Notes under the pieces: generated by a model
What the model was told of the DNA's origin: nothing
Databases searched by the model: none
Seen by the model: only the letters and a program-made list of their open reading frames with translations
Assembly: GCF_022024235.1 (NCBI RefSeq)
Contig: NZ_CP091799.1
Span: forward strand, 573,001-637,000
DNA: 64,000 bases
Source of the DNA: Segatella baroniae B14
Lineage (GTDB): Bacteria > Bacteroidota > Bacteroidia > Bacteroidales > Bacteroidaceae
Direction of reading: 5' to 3'
Program-made: the position numbers and the translations under genes
In this document: positions 19,275 through 28,045 of the stretch, in pieces
Position numbering within the stretch: the first letter of the stretch is position 1
Layout: every line of letters begins with the position of its first letter

Positions 19275-19901
19275 ATGGAACACGCAATATCATTATTCTT
19301 CAAGTCTATTTTTGTAGATAATATGATTTTCGCATACTTTTTAGGTATGTGTTCATATTTGGCTGTAAGTAAGAATGTTAAAACGTCGCTTGGATTGGGT
19401 ATCGCAGTTACTTTTGTGTTGCTTGTAACCGAACCTGTTAACTATTTGCTTCAAACAATGGTGCTTGGCCCTAATTGTCTAGTTGACGGCGTAGATTTGA
19501 GCTATTTGAGCTTTATTCTTTTTATCGCAGTTATAGCTGGTATTGTACAGTTGGTAGAGATGGCTGTAGAAAAATACTCTCCATCACTCTATGCAGCCCT
19601 TGGTATCTTCTTGCCGTTGATTGCTGTAAACTGTGCAATTATGGGTGCCTCTTTGTTTATGCAGCAACGTATTCTTCTCGATTCTTCTAATGCTCAGGCT
19701 ATTTCTAATATTTGGGATAGTTTTGCTTATGCTTTGGGTAGTGGTATCGGATGGACGCTTGCTATTGTGATGTTTGGTGCTATTCGTGAAAAAATGGCTT
19801 ATAGCGATGTACCTAAGCCTCTTCAGGGTATGGGTATCGCTTTTATTACTGTGGGTCTCATGGCTATGGCTATGATGTGCTTCAGTGGTCTGCAGTTTTA
19901 G
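19275..19901 (+). CDS. nqrE: Na+-NQR subunit E
   Basis: 208 residues and six membrane helices, homologous to NqrD. Signature stretches are [25 protein letters not shown] at the N-terminus and [18 protein letters not shown] near residue 114, each with a conserved cysteine for the shared Fe-S centre. Fifth gene of the operon, 28 bp before nqrF. Confidence 0.96.
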   Translation: MEHAISLFFKSIFVDNMIFAYFLGMCSYLAVSKNVKTSLGLGIAVTFVLLVTEPVNYLLQTMVLGPNCLVDGVDLSYLSFILFIAVIAGIVQLVEMAVEKYSPSLYAALGIFLPLIAVNCAIMGASLFMQQRILLDSSNAQAISNIWDSFAYALGSGIGWTLAIVMFGAIREKMAYSDVPKPLQGMGIAFITVGLMAMAMMCFSGLQF

Positions 19902-19929
19902 TTAACATGCTTACAAGAAGATAATAATT

Positions 19930-21198
19930 ATGGGACAATTTATAATACTAAGTATAGCAGTCTTCTTGATCATCATTTTGCTTTTGGTGGTTATTCTGCT
20001 TGTTGCTAAGAAATATCTTAGTCCAAGTGGTAAGGTTACTATCACAATCAATGGTGATCAGAAGTTGGAAGTAGAACAGGGTAGTACTCTGCTTTCTACG
20101 TTAAATGAAAATGGCATACATCTTTCTTCTGCCTGTGGTGGTAAGGGTAGTTGTGGTCAGTGTCGCTGTCAGGTGCTTGAAGGCGGTGGTGAAATTTTAG
20201 ATACAGAAAAAGGTCACTTTACTCGTAAGGAAATCAAGGATCATTGGCGTTTAGGATGCCAAACCAAGGTGAAAAATGATCTTTCAATTAAGGTTAGTGA
20301 TGCTATCCTTAATGTAAAAGAATGGGAGTGTACTGTTATCAGTAATAAGAATGTATCAAGCTTTATCAAAGAGTTTAAGGTGGCTTTACCTCCAGGTGAA
20401 CACATGGACTTCATCCCGGGTTCTTATGCACAGATTAAGATACCTGCTTATGACTGTATTGACTATGATAAGGATTTTGATAAAGAACTTATTGGTGAGG
20501 AGTATATTGGTGCATGGAAGAATTTTAATATACTCTCTCTGAAGGCTCATAACCCAGAAGATACAGTTCGTGCTTACTCTATGGCTAACTATCCTGCTGA
20601 GGGTGATATTATTACTTTGACAGTTCGTATTGCAAGTACTCCATTTTTACCACGTCCTCAGGTCGGTTTCCAGGATGTACCAACAGGTATTGGTTCTTCA
20701 TATATCTTCTCTTTGAAGCCTGGTGATAAAGTAATGATGAGTGGGCCTTATGGTGACTTCCATCCTAATTTCACTAGTGGAAAGGAGATGATTTGGATTG
20801 GTGGTGGTGCTGGTATGGCTCCTTTACGTGCTCAGATTATGCATATGACAAAAACATTGCACTGTACTGATCGCGAAATGCATTTCTTCTATGGTGCTCG
20901 TAGTTTGAGCGAGGCTTTCTTTATGGAAGACTTCTGGGAGCTGGAGAAAGAATTTCCTAATTTCCACTTGCATTTGAGTCTCGATCGTCCTGACCCTAAG
21001 GCTGATGAAGCTGGTGTGAAGTATTATGCTGGTTTTGCTGTTAACTGTGTACGTGATACTTATTTGAAGGATCATGAAGCACCTGAAGATTGTGAATACT
21101 ATCTCTGTGGACCTCCAATGCTGATTAAGACTGTAACTGATTATTTGGATAGTATTGGTGTAGAGCCGGAGAGTATCATGTATGATAATTTTGGCTAA
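19930..21198 (+). CDS. nqrF: Na+-NQR subunit F, NADH-oxidising flavoprotein
   Basis: 422 residues. Order: membrane helix (4-27), [2Fe-2S] ferredoxin domain with Cys69, Cys75, Cys78 and Cys110, FAD-binding domain with RAYSMANYP (214-222), and NADH-binding domain with IGGGAGMAPLRAQI and a C-terminal YDNFG. It takes electrons from NADH and passes them into the complex. Last gene of the nqr operon; a strong terminator begins about 25 bp after the stop. Confidence 0.97.
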   Translation: MGQFIILSIAVFLIIILLLVVILLVAKKYLSPSGKVTITINGDQKLEVEQGSTLLSTLNENGIHLSSACGGKGSCGQCRCQVLEGGGEILDTEKGHFTRKEIKDHWRLGCQTKVKNDLSIKVSDAILNVKEWECTVISNKNVSSFIKEFKVALPPGEHMDFIPGSYAQIKIPAYDCIDYDKDFDKELIGEEYIGAWKNFNILSLKAHNPEDTVRAYSMANYPAEGDIITLTVRIASTPFLPRPQVGFQDVPTGIGSSYIFSLKPGDKVMMSGPYGDFHPNFTSGKEMIWIGGGAGMAPLRAQIMHMTKTLHCTDREMHFFYGARSLSEAFFMEDFWELEKEFPNFHLHLSLDRPDPKADEAGVKYYAGFAVNCVRDTYLKDHEAPEDCEYYLCGPPMLIKTVTDYLDSIGVEPESIMYDNFG

Positions 21199-21222
21199 TA
21201 TATTTTCAACATGATAGTGTAA

Positions 21223-21268
21223 AAAAAAAGGGATCTGGCTAATTGGTTGCCCGATCTCTTTTTTTTTG
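21223..21268 (+). terminator. Terminator of the nqr operon
   Basis: An A-run with gggatctggc pairs with gcccgatctc and a T-run, giving a long stem with two imperfect pairs and a run of nine Ts. Lies 25 bp after nqrF. Confidence 0.75.
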
Positions 21269-21278
21269 TTCATTATCT

Positions 21279-21361
21279 TTTAGTGCTATCCGCTAAAACT
21301 TTTTTATTGTCACAGAAGTAACATTCAATTGCTGATTATAAGCGATTGAATGTTGTTTTTT
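21279..21361 (+). terminator. Two further terminator-like hairpins behind nqrF
   Basis: Hairpin one: tttagtg (21279-21285) with cgctaaa (21291-21297), followed by cTTTTTT. Hairpin two: acattcaattgct (21321-21333) with agcgattgaatgt (21341-21353), one G-U pair, followed by TGTTTTTT. No gene ends here, so they are either back-up terminators or the end of a short untranslated RNA. The rest of the stretch to 21660 shows nothing I can name. Confidence 0.5.
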
Positions 21362-21660
21362 AAAGGTATGTCACTAATCACTTAATACTCATTCCTATCG
21401 GCTGTTTAATAAAATACATCCATAAGAGTAAGATTGTTTTCTCCAAAGAATGCTTTTGGAAGCCTTTAATGGCTGGCTGTGAAGTAAAATGGTTCAATTA
21501 TATGTTTTTTTGTAGAATATCAAATGTCTTTTTAAGCGAGTTGATAATCTTTTTTACAGTTTTTTTTAGAGATTTTCGTAGTTTGGTATTTAAGGATAAA
21601 TGATATCTTTATTAAGTCTCTGATTGGAATCGATAGGTAATGAATGAGGGGATAGAGAAT

Positions 21661-21692
21661 AAAAAAAAGAAACCTTTCTAAAAGAAAGATTC
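21661..21692 (-). terminator. Terminator of tRNA-Cys copy 1
   Basis: On the minus strand, a 9-bp stem AATCTTTCT/AGAAAGGTT with one G-U pair, then an eight-base U-run. Starts 11 bp after the tRNA end. Confidence 0.7.
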
Positions 21693-21702
21693 CTTTTTAA
21701 TG

Positions 21703-21773
21703 AGGTGCCTAGCAGAGTCGAACTGCTCTACACGGTTTTGCAGACCGTTACCTAACCGATCGGCCAAGGCACC
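21703..21773 (-). tRNA. tRNA-Cys (GCA), copy 1
   Basis: 71 nt. The acceptor stem GGTGCCT/AGGCACC is followed by U73, the cysteine discriminator. The anticodon stem ACGGT/ACCGT encloses loop CTGCAAA with anticodon GCA. The T-arm AGCAG-TTCGACT-CTGCT is complete. CCA is not encoded. It has its own promoter and terminator and is 71/71 identical to copy 2. Confidence 0.97.
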
Positions 21774-21810
21774 GTTATCACGGTGAAGCACCATTTCTTG
21801 ATTGCGAGTG

Positions 21811-21842
21811 CAAAGGTATGAAAAAAAAATGATACCACCAAA
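21811..21842 (-). promoter_or_regulatory. Promoter of tRNA-Cys copy 1
   Basis: Minus strand -7 TACCTTTG (21811-21818) and -33 TTTG (21839-21842), 20 bp apart. Confidence 0.7.
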
Positions 21843-21920
21843 CTTTTAATTGTTTAGATTGTATATTTTTTTAGAATATTTGGAATTGCATGTATGGCGG
21901 TTTGGAAGGTCGAAAAATAA

Positions 21921-21954
21921 AATAGGAAGAAAATAAAAATATTTTCTTCCTATT
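21921..21954 (-). terminator. Terminator of tRNA-Cys copy 2
   Basis: Perfect 15-bp arms (21921-21935 and 21940-21954) with a 4-nt loop; the minus-strand RNA then runs into UUUUAUUUUUC. Confidence 0.8.
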
Positions 21955-21963
21955 ATAATTAAG

Positions 21964-22034
21964 AGGTGCCTAGCAGAGTCGAACTGCTCTACACGGTTTT
22001 GCAGACCGTTACCTAACCGATCGGCCAAGGCACC
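21964..22034 (-). tRNA. tRNA-Cys (GCA), copy 2
   Basis: Same 71-nt sequence as copy 1, anticodon GCA and U73. The 46 bp upstream of the mature tRNA (up to the -7 box) differ from copy 1 at only a few positions, so the whole unit was duplicated in tandem, while the terminators differ. Confidence 0.97.
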
Positions 22035-22071
22035 ATTATTACGGTGAAGCACCATTTCTTAATTGCGAGTG

Positions 22072-22103
22072 CAAAGGTATGGATTTTTTTTGATATAGCC
22101 AAA
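22072..22103 (-). promoter_or_regulatory. Promoter of tRNA-Cys copy 2
   Basis: Minus strand -7 TACCTTTG (22072-22079) and -33 TTTG (22100-22103), 20 bp apart, as in copy 1. Confidence 0.7.
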
Positions 22104-22118
22104 CTTTTGTTTGCTTTT

Positions 22119-22346
22119 TTATTGATTTTTTTGTGAAAAAGCTGATGCTTTTCTGTAACAGCGTGGTCGTGAGCTACTTTGTTGTCTTTGTTTTTTTAGA
22201 ATTTCGTCGTGAAGTGTGCAGCCAGCGCAGCCATAACATTTGTCTTTGGAATGCTTTATGGTTTGAATGATACGATAAATGGCATAAATCCATGCACTTA
22301 AGACAATTATGGCAACAACGATATATTGTAAAGTTAATAATTCCAT
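22119..22346 (-). CDS. FeoB-associated Cys-rich membrane protein
   Basis: 75 residues from the ATG at 22346 (MELLTLQYIVVAIIV). An in-frame ATG at 22394 would start inside the proS terminator and is unlikely. One membrane helix (about 4-27) is followed by a basic segment and the motif CYGCAGCTLHDE, the Cys-x2-Cys-x2-Cys signature of the FeoB-associated Cys-rich family. A basic, Cys-containing tail follows. Members often accompany Fe2+ transport, but no feo gene is in this window. It lies directly behind the proS terminator. Confidence 0.75.
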   Translation of the reverse strand: MELLTLQYIVVAIIVLSAWIYAIYRIIQTIKHSKDKCYGCAGCTLHDEILKKQRQQSSSRPRCYRKASAFSQKNQ

Positions 22347-22351
22347 ATTGT

Positions 22352-22392
22352 TAAAATAAAAAAATAGGGGCAAGTTATCAAGAACTGCCCCC
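22352..22392 (-). terminator. Terminator of proS
   Basis: Minus-strand arms GGGGCAGTT and AACTTGCCCC pair with one bulge and are followed by TATTTTTTTATTTT. The hairpin starts about 20 bp after the proS stop. Confidence 0.7.
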
Positions 22393-22412
22393 ATATATTA
22401 TGTGTGACTAAA

Positions 22413-23894
22413 TTAATAGCTTTTCGCAATAATTACGCGATACTTAGAAGGCTTACCTGTAACCATGTCGACACCAGGAGTTTGTTCGTAAGCGAAAGGC
22501 ACGCAACGGATAGTAGCCTGTGTGTCTTCTTTGATTTTAGCTTCAGTTTCTGCTGTACCATCCCAGTGGCAAAGGAAGAAACCACCATCCTTAATACGCT
22601 CTTTAAATTCTTCGTAATCATCGCATTCGTAAATCTTAGAATCACGATATTTCACAGCACGGTCGTAGATATTCTGCTGGATATCATCAAGCAAATTTTT
22701 GATACGTTCTACGATACCATCAAAAGTAACGTTTTCTTTCTCGAGAGTATCACGACGCATTACCTCAATAGTGTTGTTTTCGAGGTCACGACCACCCATA
22801 ACAAGACGAACAGGTACACCCTTCAACTCATAATCTGCATATTTGAATCCAGGACGCTTATTGTCAGCATCGTCATATTTTACAGAAACACCAAGTTCTG
22901 TTAATTGATCGATAACAGGCTGTAGTTTTTGGTTCAGCTGTTCATGTTGTTCGTCATTCTTATATATAGGAATGATAACTACTTGCACTGGAGCTAATTT
23001 TGGAGGAAGTACTAAGCCATTATCGTCAGAGTGAGTCATGATAAGTGCACCCATCAAACGAGTAGAAACACCCCATGAAGTAGCCCAAACATATTCAGGT
23101 TTATTCTCTTTGGTAAGATATGTAACATCGAAACTCTTAGCAAAGTTCTGTCCTAAGAAGTGAGAAGTACCACTCTGGAGAGCTTTACCGTCCTGCATCA
23201 TAGCCTCAATAGTGTAAGTGTCGAGAGCACCTGCAAAACGTTCTGTCTCACTTTTTACGCCCTGAATAACTGGTACAGCCATATATTTTTCTGCAAAATC
23301 TGCATATACATGAAGCATATCCTGTGCCATCTTTTCAGCCTCTTCGCGAGTTGCATGAGCAGTGTGACCTTCCTGCCATAAAAACTCTGAAGTACGAAGG
23401 AAAGGACGGGTACGCATTTCCCAGCGCATAACGTTGCACCATTGATTGCACTTAATAGGCAGATCTCGCCAACTGTGAATCCAATTTTTATATGTATTCC
23501 AGATAATAGTCTCAGAAGTAGGGCGGATAATAAGTTCTTCTTCTAACTTAGCCTCAGAGTCTACCTCAACGCTATTACCGTCTTCTGAAGATTTCAGACG
23601 ATAGTGAGTAACAACGGCACATTCCTTTGCAAAGCCTTTAACGTGCTCTGCCTCGCGAGAAAGAAAGCTTTTAGGGATAAGGAGAGGGAAATAGGCGTTC
23701 TGTACACCTTTAGTTTTGAACATTTTGTCCAATTGCTCTTTCATTTTCTCCCAGATAGCAAAACCATAAGGTTTGATAATCATACATCCTCTGACAGGAG
23801 CCTGTTCTACCAAGTCTGCCTTGGTCACCAAATCGTTATACCACTGACTATAATTGTCAGAACGTTTGGTAAGTTCTTTTAATTCTTTTGCCAT
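22413..23894 (-). CDS. proS: Proline-tRNA ligase, archaeal/eukaryal type
   Basis: 493 residues. This is the shorter ProRS class without the bacterial editing insertion, as is usual in Bacteroidetes. Class II motifs are visible: motif 2 around [23 protein letters not shown] (near residues 155-178) with the catalytic Arg residues, and motif 3 in the [12 protein letters not shown] stretch near residue 284. The HGTS_anticodon-like domain follows ([10 protein letters not shown]), and the C-terminal Zn-type domain ends in Tyr, as is characteristic. It charges tRNA-Pro with proline. A TACTTTTG box lies upstream. Confidence 0.96.
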   Translation of the reverse strand: MAKELKELTKRSDNYSQWYNDLVTKADLVEQAPVRGCMIIKPYGFAIWEKMKEQLDKMFKTKGVQNAYFPLLIPKSFLSREAEHVKGFAKECAVVTHYRLKSSEDGNSVEVDSEAKLEEELIIRPTSETIIWNTYKNWIHSWRDLPIKCNQWCNVMRWEMRTRPFLRTSEFLWQEGHTAHATREEAEKMAQDMLHVYADFAEKYMAVPVIQGVKSETERFAGALDTYTIEAMMQDGKALQSGTSHFLGQNFAKSFDVTYLTKENKPEYVWATSWGVSTRLMGALIMTHSDDNGLVLPPKLAPVQVVIIPIYKNDEQHEQLNQKLQPVIDQLTELGVSVKYDDADNKRPGFKYADYELKGVPVRLVMGGRDLENNTIEVMRRDTLEKENVTFDGIVERIKNLLDDIQQNIYDRAVKYRDSKIYECDDYEEFKERIKDGGFFLCHWDGTAETEAKIKEDTQATIRCVPFAYEQTPGVDMVTGKPSKYRVIIAKSY

Positions 23895-23924
23895 TATACT
23901 AATGTTTATATTTTATTTTGCTCG

Positions 23925-23932
23925 CAAAAGTA
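23925..23932 (-). promoter_or_regulatory. -7 promoter box of proS
   Basis: TACTTTTG on the minus strand, 30 bp before the proS ATG. Confidence 0.4.
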
Positions 23933-23975
23933 CAAAAAAATGTTGATAAACTGAATTACTTAGTGAAAAAACAAT

Positions 23976-23983
23976 TATCTTTG
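23976..23983 (+). promoter_or_regulatory. -7 promoter box of the OmpA-mtgA-helicase unit
   Basis: TATCTTTG, 32 bp before the OmpA-like gene. No TTG at the expected spacing. Confidence 0.5.
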
Positions 23984-24015
23984 CAAATAATTCGTTTATA
24001 AAAAGATTAGAGATT

Positions 24016-24705
24016 ATGAGAAAGATGAAGATTACAGTAGTCGCATTGGCTGCTTTGTTAACAGTTTCAAGCTGTGGTACAAGCCAGGGAACAGGTACTG
24101 GTATTGGTGCTGGTGCTGGTGCAGTTTTAGGTGGTTTAATTGGTGGTTTGGCTAATAATAGTCATCATGGAACAGGTGCTGTTGTAGGTGCTGCTATCGG
24201 TGCTGCTGTTGGTGGTTTGGCTGGTAATCGTATTGGTGCTCACATGGACAAGAAAAAGGCTGAAATTGCTCAGCAGGTTTCTAATGCTAAGGTTGAGGAA
24301 GTTACTGATGCGAATGGTTTGAAAGCTATTAAGGTTACTTTCGATAGTGGTTTACAATTTGATTTGGGTAAGTCTACTCTTAAGTCTGCAGCAAAAAATG
24401 ATTTGGCTAAATTTGCTTCAACATTGAAAAATGATCCAATGTTGGCTGTAGATATTCAAGGTTATACAGATGCAACAGGTGGTGATGCTATTAATCTACC
24501 TTTGAGTGATAAGCGTGCTAAGGCCGTTTCTTCATACTTGGTCTCTCAGGGTGTTTCTAGCAGTCAGTTTAAGAATGTTGCAGGTTACGCTAGTGCTAAC
24601 CCAATCGTTAATGCTACTGTAGCTCCTGAAAACCGTCGAGTTGAGGTTTATCTGTACGCCAGCGATAAAATGGTAAAGAGTGCAGAAAATGGTACGCTTG
24701 AATGA
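24016..24705 (+). CDS. OmpA-family lipoprotein with glycine-zipper segment
   Basis: 229 residues. The signal peptide ends in a lipobox (TVSSC, lipidated Cys20). Residues about 26-80 are a glycine zipper ([21 protein letters not shown] and [14 protein letters not shown]), likely packing against or into a membrane. Residues about 110-220 form an OmpA peptidoglycan-binding domain with [27 protein letters not shown] and the C-terminal NRRVEVYL. The layout matches YiaD-type proteins that tether the outer membrane to the wall. Its stop overlaps the mtgA start by 4 bp, so the two are translationally coupled. Confidence 0.9.
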   Translation: MRKMKITVVALAALLTVSSCGTSQGTGTGIGAGAGAVLGGLIGGLANNSHHGTGAVVGAAIGAAVGGLAGNRIGAHMDKKKAEIAQQVSNAKVEEVTDANGLKAIKVTFDSGLQFDLGKSTLKSAAKNDLAKFASTLKNDPMLAVDIQGYTDATGGDAINLPLSDKRAKAVSSYLVSQGVSSSQFKNVAGYASANPIVNATVAPENRRVEVYLYASDKMVKSAENGTLE

Positions 24706-25442
24706 TGAAAAAAAAAATATTTGTAATTTTAAGATGGATGGTGGCACTGTTTTTCAGTACCACCATTCTTGCTGTAGTGATATATAGGTTTTTACCTGTA
24801 TATTTTACCCCTTTAATGTTTATTCGTTGTGGTGAACAATTAGCTGATGGTAAGAGTCTTACCATGCATCATCACTGGGTGTCTATGGATAAAATCTCAG
24901 AGCACATGCCAGTGGCAGTAATGGCTAGTGAAGATCAAAGATTTTTACTTCATCATGGTTTTGATTTTGGCGCTATCCAGAATGCTGCTAAGCACAATTT
25001 GCGTGGAGGAAGTAAAATCCATGGTGGAAGTACAATTAGTCAGCAAACGGCTAAGAATGTGTTCCTTTGGCCGGGTCGTAGTTGGGTTCGTAAAGGCTTC
25101 GAAGTGTATTTTACTTTTCTTATTGAAACTCTATGGAGTAAGCAACGTATAATGGAGGTGTATCTTAATAGTATAGAGATGGGTGATGGTATTTATGGTG
25201 TAGATGCTGTTGCTGAATATCATTTCCATAAGAATGCTAAGGATTTGTTTAGGGGAGAATGTGCACTTATTGCTGCAACTCTGCCTAACCCGCGTCGATT
25301 TGACTCGTCTAATCCTAGTGCATATATGCGCAAACGCAAAAGACGTATTGAACGAGAAATGAAGTTTATACCTGTTTTTCCAGAAGAGGGTGAAGATGTT
25401 GATCCCAAAACTGTTGTGGGCGGTGCTTATCGTGGTAAATAA
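24702..25442 (+). CDS. mtgA: Monofunctional biosynthetic peptidoglycan transglycosylase
   Basis: 246 residues. A basic start and a membrane helix (about 8-30) are followed by one GT51 domain. The conserved blocks are [18 protein letters not shown] (catalytic Glu near residue 75), [16 protein letters not shown] and [16 protein letters not shown]. There is no transpeptidase domain, so it is the MtgA type that polymerises lipid II in the periplasm. It overlaps the OmpA-like gene by ATGA and lies 45 bp before the helicase gene, a wall-related pair joined to a repair gene. Confidence 0.93.
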   Translation: MMKKKIFVILRWMVALFFSTTILAVVIYRFLPVYFTPLMFIRCGEQLADGKSLTMHHHWVSMDKISEHMPVAVMASEDQRFLLHHGFDFGAIQNAAKHNLRGGSKIHGGSTISQQTAKNVFLWPGRSWVRKGFEVYFTFLIETLWSKQRIMEVYLNSIEMGDGIYGVDAVAEYHFHKNAKDLFRGECALIAATLPNPRRFDSSNPSAYMRKRKRRIEREMKFIPVFPEEGEDVDPKTVVGGAYRGK

Positions 25443-25487
25443 TAGCATGATAAGTAGCTAGTCTGGAAAACTTGATAGAATAATAAA

Positions 25488-27842
25488 ATGGAAGAAAAAG
25501 AATTGTTAAGTCAGCTGAATGATTCTCAGCGGGCTGCTGTCGAATATCTTGATGGAGCATCATTAGTTATAGCTGGAGCTGGTTCTGGTAAGACACGTGT
25601 GCTGACCTATAAAATTGCATATTTGTTAATGAAAGGATATGAGCCTTGGGATATTTTGGCTCTTACCTTTACTAATAAAGCTGCTAAGGAAATGCAATCG
25701 CGTATAGGAAGCCTTGTTGGTGCTGATCGTGCCCGTTATCTCAATATGGGTACTTTTCATTCCATTTTTGCCCGTATCCTTCGTCGTGAAGCTGCTCATA
25801 TTGGTTATAATCCTAATTTTACTATTTATGATGAAGCTGATTCTCGTTCTTTGATTAAGACGATTATCAAAGAGCTGCAGTTGGATGATAAAATTTATAA
25901 ACCTGCTGGTGTACATAGTAAGATTTCAATGGCTAAAAACCATTTGATAATGCCAGCTGATTATGCGCTGGATAGAGAGTTGATTAGTCGTGATATTGAT
26001 ACTCGTCAACCTGCTATTAGTCAGATATATACGACTTATCAGCAACGGTGCCAAAACGCAAATGCAATGGATTTTGATGATTTGTTAGTTTTGACATATA
26101 TACTTTTCAGAGATCATGAAGATGTACGCCGAAAGTATGCAGATCATTTTAGATTCATTTTGGTGGACGAGTATCAGGATACCAACTATGCACAACAGTG
26201 TATCATATTGCAGTTAACTAAAGAAAATCCACATGTTTGTGTAGTAGGCGACGATTATCAAAGTATTTATGGTTTCCGTGGTGCGAATATTGATAATATT
26301 CTTAAGTTTAGTAAGTTGTATGCTAATGCACAACTTTTTAAATTAGAACAGAATTATCGTAGTACTCAACATATTGTGTCTGCTGCTAACAGTTTGATGA
26401 AAAAAAATGAACGTCAGATACCGAAAGATGTATTCAGTACAAATGCAGAAGGTGAGAAGTTGACGTTGAAGCCTGCTTACAGTGATAAAGAAGAAGCAAT
26501 GATTGTCTGCAAAGATATCAAGCGTATTATGGCGGCAGATCATGCACAGTATTGTGATTTTGCTATTTTATATCGTACTAATTCTCAGAGTAGAAGTTTT
26601 GAGGAGGAAATGCGTAAACAGGATATTCCATATCGTATTTTTGGAGGGTTGAGTTTTTATCAACGTAAAGAAATTAAGGATATCATTGCTTATTTTCGTT
26701 TGATTGCTAATCCGAATGACGAGGAGGCTTTTAAACGTATTATTAATTATCCGTCTCGTGGAATCGGCAATACCACTTTGGCAAAAATTGCAGAGGTGGC
26801 ACGTAAATATGGAGTAAGTTTTTGGGATGTTATCTGTTCACCTACTCAATTTGGCCTGAATGTAAACAAGGGAACTCTTAATAAATTGGATGTTTTTAGA
26901 GCTCTGATTACTTCTTTCATTGAAAAAATGCCAAAAGTAGATGCATTTGAGTTGGGACAGGAAATTATTAAAGTTAGTGGCATCACTGCTGATATTTATT
27001 CTTCACGTGAACCTGAAGCCTTGTCTCGACAGGAAAATTTAGAAGAGTTCCTGAGTGGTATGCAAGATTTTGTCGAAGGTAGACGAGAAGAGGGAAGAGA
27101 AGATGAAATATTTCTTTCCGATTTTCTTCAAGATGTTGCTTTGATGTCAGATTTGGATAGTGATAGTAATGGTGAAGACGAGCAGAGTAGAGTCTCACTG
27201 ATGACTATTCATAGTGCAAAAGGTCTTGAGTTCTCTACAGTCTTTATAGTCGGATTAGAGGAGAATATCTTTCCAAGTCCTATGGCTGTTAGTTCGGCAC
27301 GGGAATTGGAAGAGGAGCGTAGATTGCTTTATGTTGCTATTACACGTGCAGAAAAACACTGTATTCTTACTTGCGCTAGAAATCGTTGGCGTTATGGTAA
27401 GATGGAATATGACACTCCAAGCCGATTCCTTCGTGATATTGACCCTGCTTTGCTGAATGTGGAAAGTGAAAGGGGCGGAATGGATAGCTCTATTGATACA
27501 GATTATACTGCCCGTTATAGTGGGCATACAAGTCGTTATTCAAGTATTTATAATCAGTCTAAGCCAAAAGAAGTTCATTTAACTCAATCGCATTCGAATC
27601 AGAATTTGAGAAGGGTAGTGCCTTCTTCTTCTTCTGCCGCGAGTACAGTTTCGTCATCTATGGTTAGTACTAATGCTGGTAATCTGTCAGTAGGTAGTAT
27701 TATAGAACATCAGCGTTTTGGTATCGGTGTCGTTCAAAAATTAGAGGGAACTGGAGAAAACACCAAAGCTACAGTAGAATTTAAGAATGCCGGTACTAAG
27801 CAACTTCTTTTGAAATTCGCACGTTTTAGTATTGTGGGCTAA
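25488..27842 (+). CDS. pcrA: UvrD/PcrA-type superfamily 1 DNA helicase
   Basis: 784 residues with the full set of SF1A motifs: Walker A GAGSGKTRVLTYKIAYL near residue 30, DEYQDTN near 227, GDDYQSIYGFRGANI near 253, the LTIHSAKGLEF stretch near 570 and YVAITRAEK near 620. The C-terminal 60 residues hold the PcrA/UvrD tail (VGSIIEHQRFGIGVV) that contacts RNA polymerase in relatives. It works in 3'-5' unwinding for nucleotide excision and mismatch repair. Last gene of the OmpA-mtgA unit, ending at a strong hairpin. Confidence 0.94.
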   Translation: MEEKELLSQLNDSQRAAVEYLDGASLVIAGAGSGKTRVLTYKIAYLLMKGYEPWDILALTFTNKAAKEMQSRIGSLVGADRARYLNMGTFHSIFARILRREAAHIGYNPNFTIYDEADSRSLIKTIIKELQLDDKIYKPAGVHSKISMAKNHLIMPADYALDRELISRDIDTRQPAISQIYTTYQQRCQNANAMDFDDLLVLTYILFRDHEDVRRKYADHFRFILVDEYQDTNYAQQCIILQLTKENPHVCVVGDDYQSIYGFRGANIDNILKFSKLYANAQLFKLEQNYRSTQHIVSAANSLMKKNERQIPKDVFSTNAEGEKLTLKPAYSDKEEAMIVCKDIKRIMAADHAQYCDFAILYRTNSQSRSFEEEMRKQDIPYRIFGGLSFYQRKEIKDIIAYFRLIANPNDEEAFKRIINYPSRGIGNTTLAKIAEVARKYGVSFWDVICSPTQFGLNVNKGTLNKLDVFRALITSFIEKMPKVDAFELGQEIIKVSGITADIYSSREPEALSRQENLEEFLSGMQDFVEGRREEGREDEIFLSDFLQDVALMSDLDSDSNGEDEQSRVSLMTIHSAKGLEFSTVFIVGLEENIFPSPMAVSSARELEEERRLLYVAITRAEKHCILTCARNRWRYGKMEYDTPSRFLRDIDPALLNVESERGGMDSSIDTDYTARYSGHTSRYSSIYNQSKPKEVHLTQSHSNQNLRRVVPSSSSAASTVSSSMVSTNAGNLSVGSIIEHQRFGIGVVQKLEGTGENTKATVEFKNAGTKQLLLKFARFSIVG

Positions 27843-27850
27843 TTAATACC

Positions 27851-27917
27851 AAGTCTATAAGAACTTTAAAAGGCATCCTTTAAAATAAAGGATGCCTTTT
27901 AAAGTTCTTATAGACTT
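27851..27917. terminator. Perfect 31-bp inverted repeat, bidirectional terminator
   Basis: Arms 27851-27881 and 27887-27917 are exact reverse complements around a 5-nt loop. It separates the convergent helicase gene and the DUF4270 operon. The stop codon and last codons of the 43-residue protein lie inside the right arm. There is no long T-run, so termination may rely on the stem or on Rho. It will also shield both mRNAs from 3' decay. Confidence 0.75.
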
Positions 27918-28039
27918 TCATCATCAGGCTTTTCGATATTTCTAGAATTTGTCTTGGGTAATCTTTGTTTACGTCGAAGCCAAGCCGCTTTCCTTTTTTC
28001 ATAATCTTCGCGATGACGCTCTAGATAATTATCAGCCAT
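27908..28039 (-). CDS. Small basic Bacteroidetes protein (MADNYLE type)
   Basis: 43 residues, starting MADNYLERHREDYEKRKAAW. The N-terminus MADNYLE and the charged helix match a group of very short conserved Bacteroidetes proteins without known function. It begins 6 bp after the DUF4270 stop, so it is the last gene of that operon, and it ends inside the 31-bp hairpin. Predicted as one charged, cytosolic helix. The conserved start and tight spacing support it as real. Confidence 0.65.
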   Translation of the reverse strand: MADNYLERHREDYEKRKAAWLRRKQRLPKTNSRNIEKPDDESL

Positions 28040-28045
28040 ATAGAT

